This document shows positions 62,366-64,000 of a stretch of DNA of 64,000 bases, one piece after another. Below the pieces are notes generated by a model. The model had not been told where the DNA came from and ran no database searches. It saw only the letters and a program-made list of their open reading frames with translations. This DNA comes from Ruminococcus sp. (GTDB lineage: Bacteria; Bacillota_A; Clostridia; Oscillospirales; Ruminococcaceae): positions 77,446 to 141,445 of the forward strand of contig NZ_JAEEMU010000039.1 in NCBI RefSeq assembly GCF_016283395.1. The letters run 5' to 3'. How positions within the stretch are numbered: the first letter of the stretch is position 1; every line of letters begins with the position of its first letter. A program made the position numbers and the translations under genes.

Positions 62366-63267
62366 ATTTCACCTCCGAGTAATACCTGCATGATGCAATC
62401 TGAGATAGAAAGATTTAGAATACATTCGAGCCACTGCCATTGTCCGTTAGGGTTAATTTCCAGAAAGTACCACTTTCCGTCATCGCCAACTATGTAGTCA
62501 ATTGCACCGAACCGAAGCTGGAAATCCTTCATCATCTTTTGAATGCATTTTCTTGTTGTCTCTGGAACATCGATTAATTCGTACTGATTATTGCCATTTC
62601 GCCAATCAACTGAATTATCAGATATAATTTTCACTGCAAAATAATTATCATCAATGACAGTTACTCTCACCTCGTAACTTTTTTGAACATAATTCTGGAT
62701 ATATACGGGGGTTAATTCTATACTATCATAGCAGTCCTCATCATGCATGAGATTTGTTTGAATTATACTTATTCCGGAAGAAGTTGCTATTTTCCCTACG
62801 GATAATGGCTTTATAATTCTGGGTTTACCAAGGTGTTCCCAATGATTGTTATTCCCCACAAAAGACTCAGGCATCAAAATAGAGTGTTTCTGTGCATATA
62901 CCAATTGATAGACCTTATTTTCAGCTCTTCTTAATAGATATGGCTTTGATAATACTACTCCATCGAAGCTATTAGTTAATCCATCTATTATCGCAAGAAT
63001 ATCGCTGTTTATCATTCGTCTATATTCAATGTCAAACTCACTTGTGTCTGGAAAGGCAGGCTTGCGGTAATAAATACTCTTTGTTGTCTCATTGGAAATA
63101 GTATCATTACCATGTGCTATTTCCCAGTTTACTGCAGATATTGTAACTTTATATTCTGAAAATAGGTCTACATTGAAACGGAAAAAATCTGTTTTATGAT
63201 TGAATTTTTTCATAATGTAATCCACTGTTTTATCATACGAACATGTAATAATAAGGATTTTAGACAT
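62362..63267 (-). CDS. MvdD-like ATP-grasp ligase (graspetide maturase)
   Basis: 301 residues from the ATG at 63267 with AGGTGG upstream. An N-terminal MvdD-type pre-ATP-grasp domain (ITCSYDKTVDYIMKKF) precedes the ATP-grasp core with IIKPLS lysine and the metal-binding end FLEINPNGQWQWLE, typical of microviridin/graspetide ligases. It should form omega-ester (or amide) rings between Thr/Ser and Asp/Glu in the precursor. The order is ligase, membrane protein, precursor. Confidence 0.85.
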   Translation of the reverse strand: MSKILIITCSYDKTVDYIMKKFNHKTDFFRFNVDLFSEYKVTISAVNWEIAHGNDTISNETTKSIYYRKPAFPDTSEFDIEYRRMINSDILAIIDGLTNSFDGVVLSKPYLLRRAENKVYQLVYAQKHSILMPESFVGNNNHWEHLGKPRIIKPLSVGKIATSSGISIIQTNLMHDEDCYDSIELTPVYIQNYVQKSYEVRVTVIDDNYFAVKIISDNSVDWRNGNNQYELIDVPETTRKCIQKMMKDFQLRFGAIDYIVGDDGKWYFLEINPNGQWQWLECILNLSISDCIMQVLLGGEI

Positions 63268-63331
63268 ATGCACCACCTATAATGACTAATACATTCTTTT
63301 GCATGGGTTCTTAATGAATATCGATCTCTTA

Positions 63332-63988
63332 TCAGTTTTTCAGAGTTTCAAGGAATTCAATAGCTTCAAAAGCCGTTGAGAAAGTTTTACTACATGAGTA
63401 CAGCCACCTGTTCCGTGTGTCTGTATCGTCTATTTCAGGAAGTCCTTCCTGAAGTAAATCATCAAGAACCGATTTCGCATTTGCGACTGCATCCAGATAT
63501 TTTTCAGCAATTTGTGCGGTGGATGGATAATCTCCTTTTTCGTAGGTCTTTACACGACTCTGTACTTCATGTAGAACCCTCTGTTTATCCGCCGGTGACA
63601 CAATATCCGGTGCGTATTTTTTAAAGTGGAGCATCAGCCAGTATTCGATACATGCAGTTGTCATGAGTAATCTAATGCGGATTTCTGACTTTTTCCGAAG
63701 TTTCCTAAGCTGCTTTATGATTTGATACCTTGCTTCCCATTTGGATTTCTCATCTTTTTCAACGTCAAAGAAAAACCAAATTTCATCGGTGACCTCTGCA
63801 CTATCCCGATATTTTTTGTCTTTATTGAATTTGTCACGAGCTTCCTCAAATAAACCAGTGGATTTTGGATACTTGATTACGGCATAATCTGAAAAAGTCT
63901 TTTTTAGGAATTCAGTATAGGCTTGCTCGCTTTCACCTTCATTGAACACGTAAATCAGAGGCTTTGTTTTTCTGGTAGGACTTGGCAT
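63332..63988 (-). CDS. RloB-family protein
   Basis: 218 residues from the ATG at 63988 (or one codon earlier at 63991), with GGAGGTGG at the very edge of the window. RloB features EGESEQAYTEFLK, FFFDVEKDEK and CIEYWLMLHF are clear. RloB proteins usually pair with an AAA15-type ATPase (RloA), as in AbiL-like phage defence; such a gene would lie beyond base 64000. The 64-bp gap to the ATP-grasp gene leaves open whether they share a transcript. Confidence 0.82.
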   Translation of the reverse strand: MPSPTRKTKPLIYVFNEGESEQAYTEFLKKTFSDYAVIKYPKSTGLFEEARDKFNKDKKYRDSAEVTDEIWFFFDVEKDEKSKWEARYQIIKQLRKLRKKSEIRIRLLMTTACIEYWLMLHFKKYAPDIVSPADKQRVLHEVQSRVKTYEKGDYPSTAQIAEKYLDAVANAKSVLDDLLQEGLPEIDDTDTRNRWLYSCSKTFSTAFEAIEFLETLKN

Positions 63989-64000
63989 CATTCCACCTCC

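Overview
The window looks like chromosome of a cellulosome-forming, gut or rumen Ruminococcus, closest in style to Ruminococcus flavefaciens. Evidence: two proteins with Ruminococcus-type dockerins (25612-28797, internal dockerin; 52735-53469, C-terminal dockerin), long Thr-rich linkers, a Firmicutes gene order around scpA/scpB, GerW and DacF, an MetK gene under a SAM riboswitch, and several sporulation-type genes (SpoIIP, GerW, SleC-like, SleB-like). The species is inferred; no rRNA gene is present.

Layout. 1-2.6 kb: end of efp, a CD1247-like zinc-ribbon protein, and an ECF sigma/anti-sigma/membrane protein operon. 2.9-4.8 kb (minus): a glutamine synthetase-like protein lacking many catalytic residues, followed by an ANTAR RNA-binding regulator with a degenerate receiver. 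4.9-20.6 kb (minus): two GNAT acetyltransferases, YchF, an EAL protein fused to a beta-solenoid, the macromolecular synthesis genes rpoD-dnaG with dgt upstream, YigZ, L31, phosphoglucomutase, phosphofructokinase and a membrane PAS-GGDEF-EAL protein. 20.8-25.4 kb (plus): a two-component system, a non-coding stretch with a candidate small RNA and a MITE, then the SAM-I riboswitch, metK and a hypothetical gene.

25.6-36.4 kb: a large cellulosomal double SGNH/CE12-like esterase, PpiB, a membrane-bound spermidine synthase-like protein, and a group of peptidoglycan-binding and spore-cortex-lytic-like proteins. 36.5-42.3 kb: gltX, an aberrant methionyl-tRNA synthetase, a cysteine synthase-like enzyme and a PNPOx-fold protein. 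42.3-52.7 kb: MATE transporter, L28, a site-2 protease next to a degenerate paralogue, scpA-scpB, DUF2953, GerW, DacF, RluB-type pseudouridine synthase and MetA (acetyl-CoA type). 52.7-60.7 kb: small dockerin protein, tRNA-Arg(CCG), YiiX-like hydrolase, SpoIIP, polysaccharide deacetylase, an intact diguanylate cyclase, CpXC, GNAT-DUF4298 fusion and a Cys-rich protein.

60.8-64 kb is an AT-rich accessory segment and holds the most novel-looking system: a translationally coupled minus-strand operon of an MvdD-like ATP-grasp ligase, a three-helix membrane protein and a precursor peptide with five repeats ending in D(P/A)D(E/G)F. This is the layout of a graspetide (omega-ester peptide) cluster with an unfamiliar core module. 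It lies beside an RloB-family abortive-infection-type gene at the window edge. Other notable themes are pseudoenzymes (GS-like, receiver, S2P paralogue, MetRS with a broken KMSKS motif) and c-di-GMP proteins (two EAL proteins with dead GGDEF domains, one intact cyclase).
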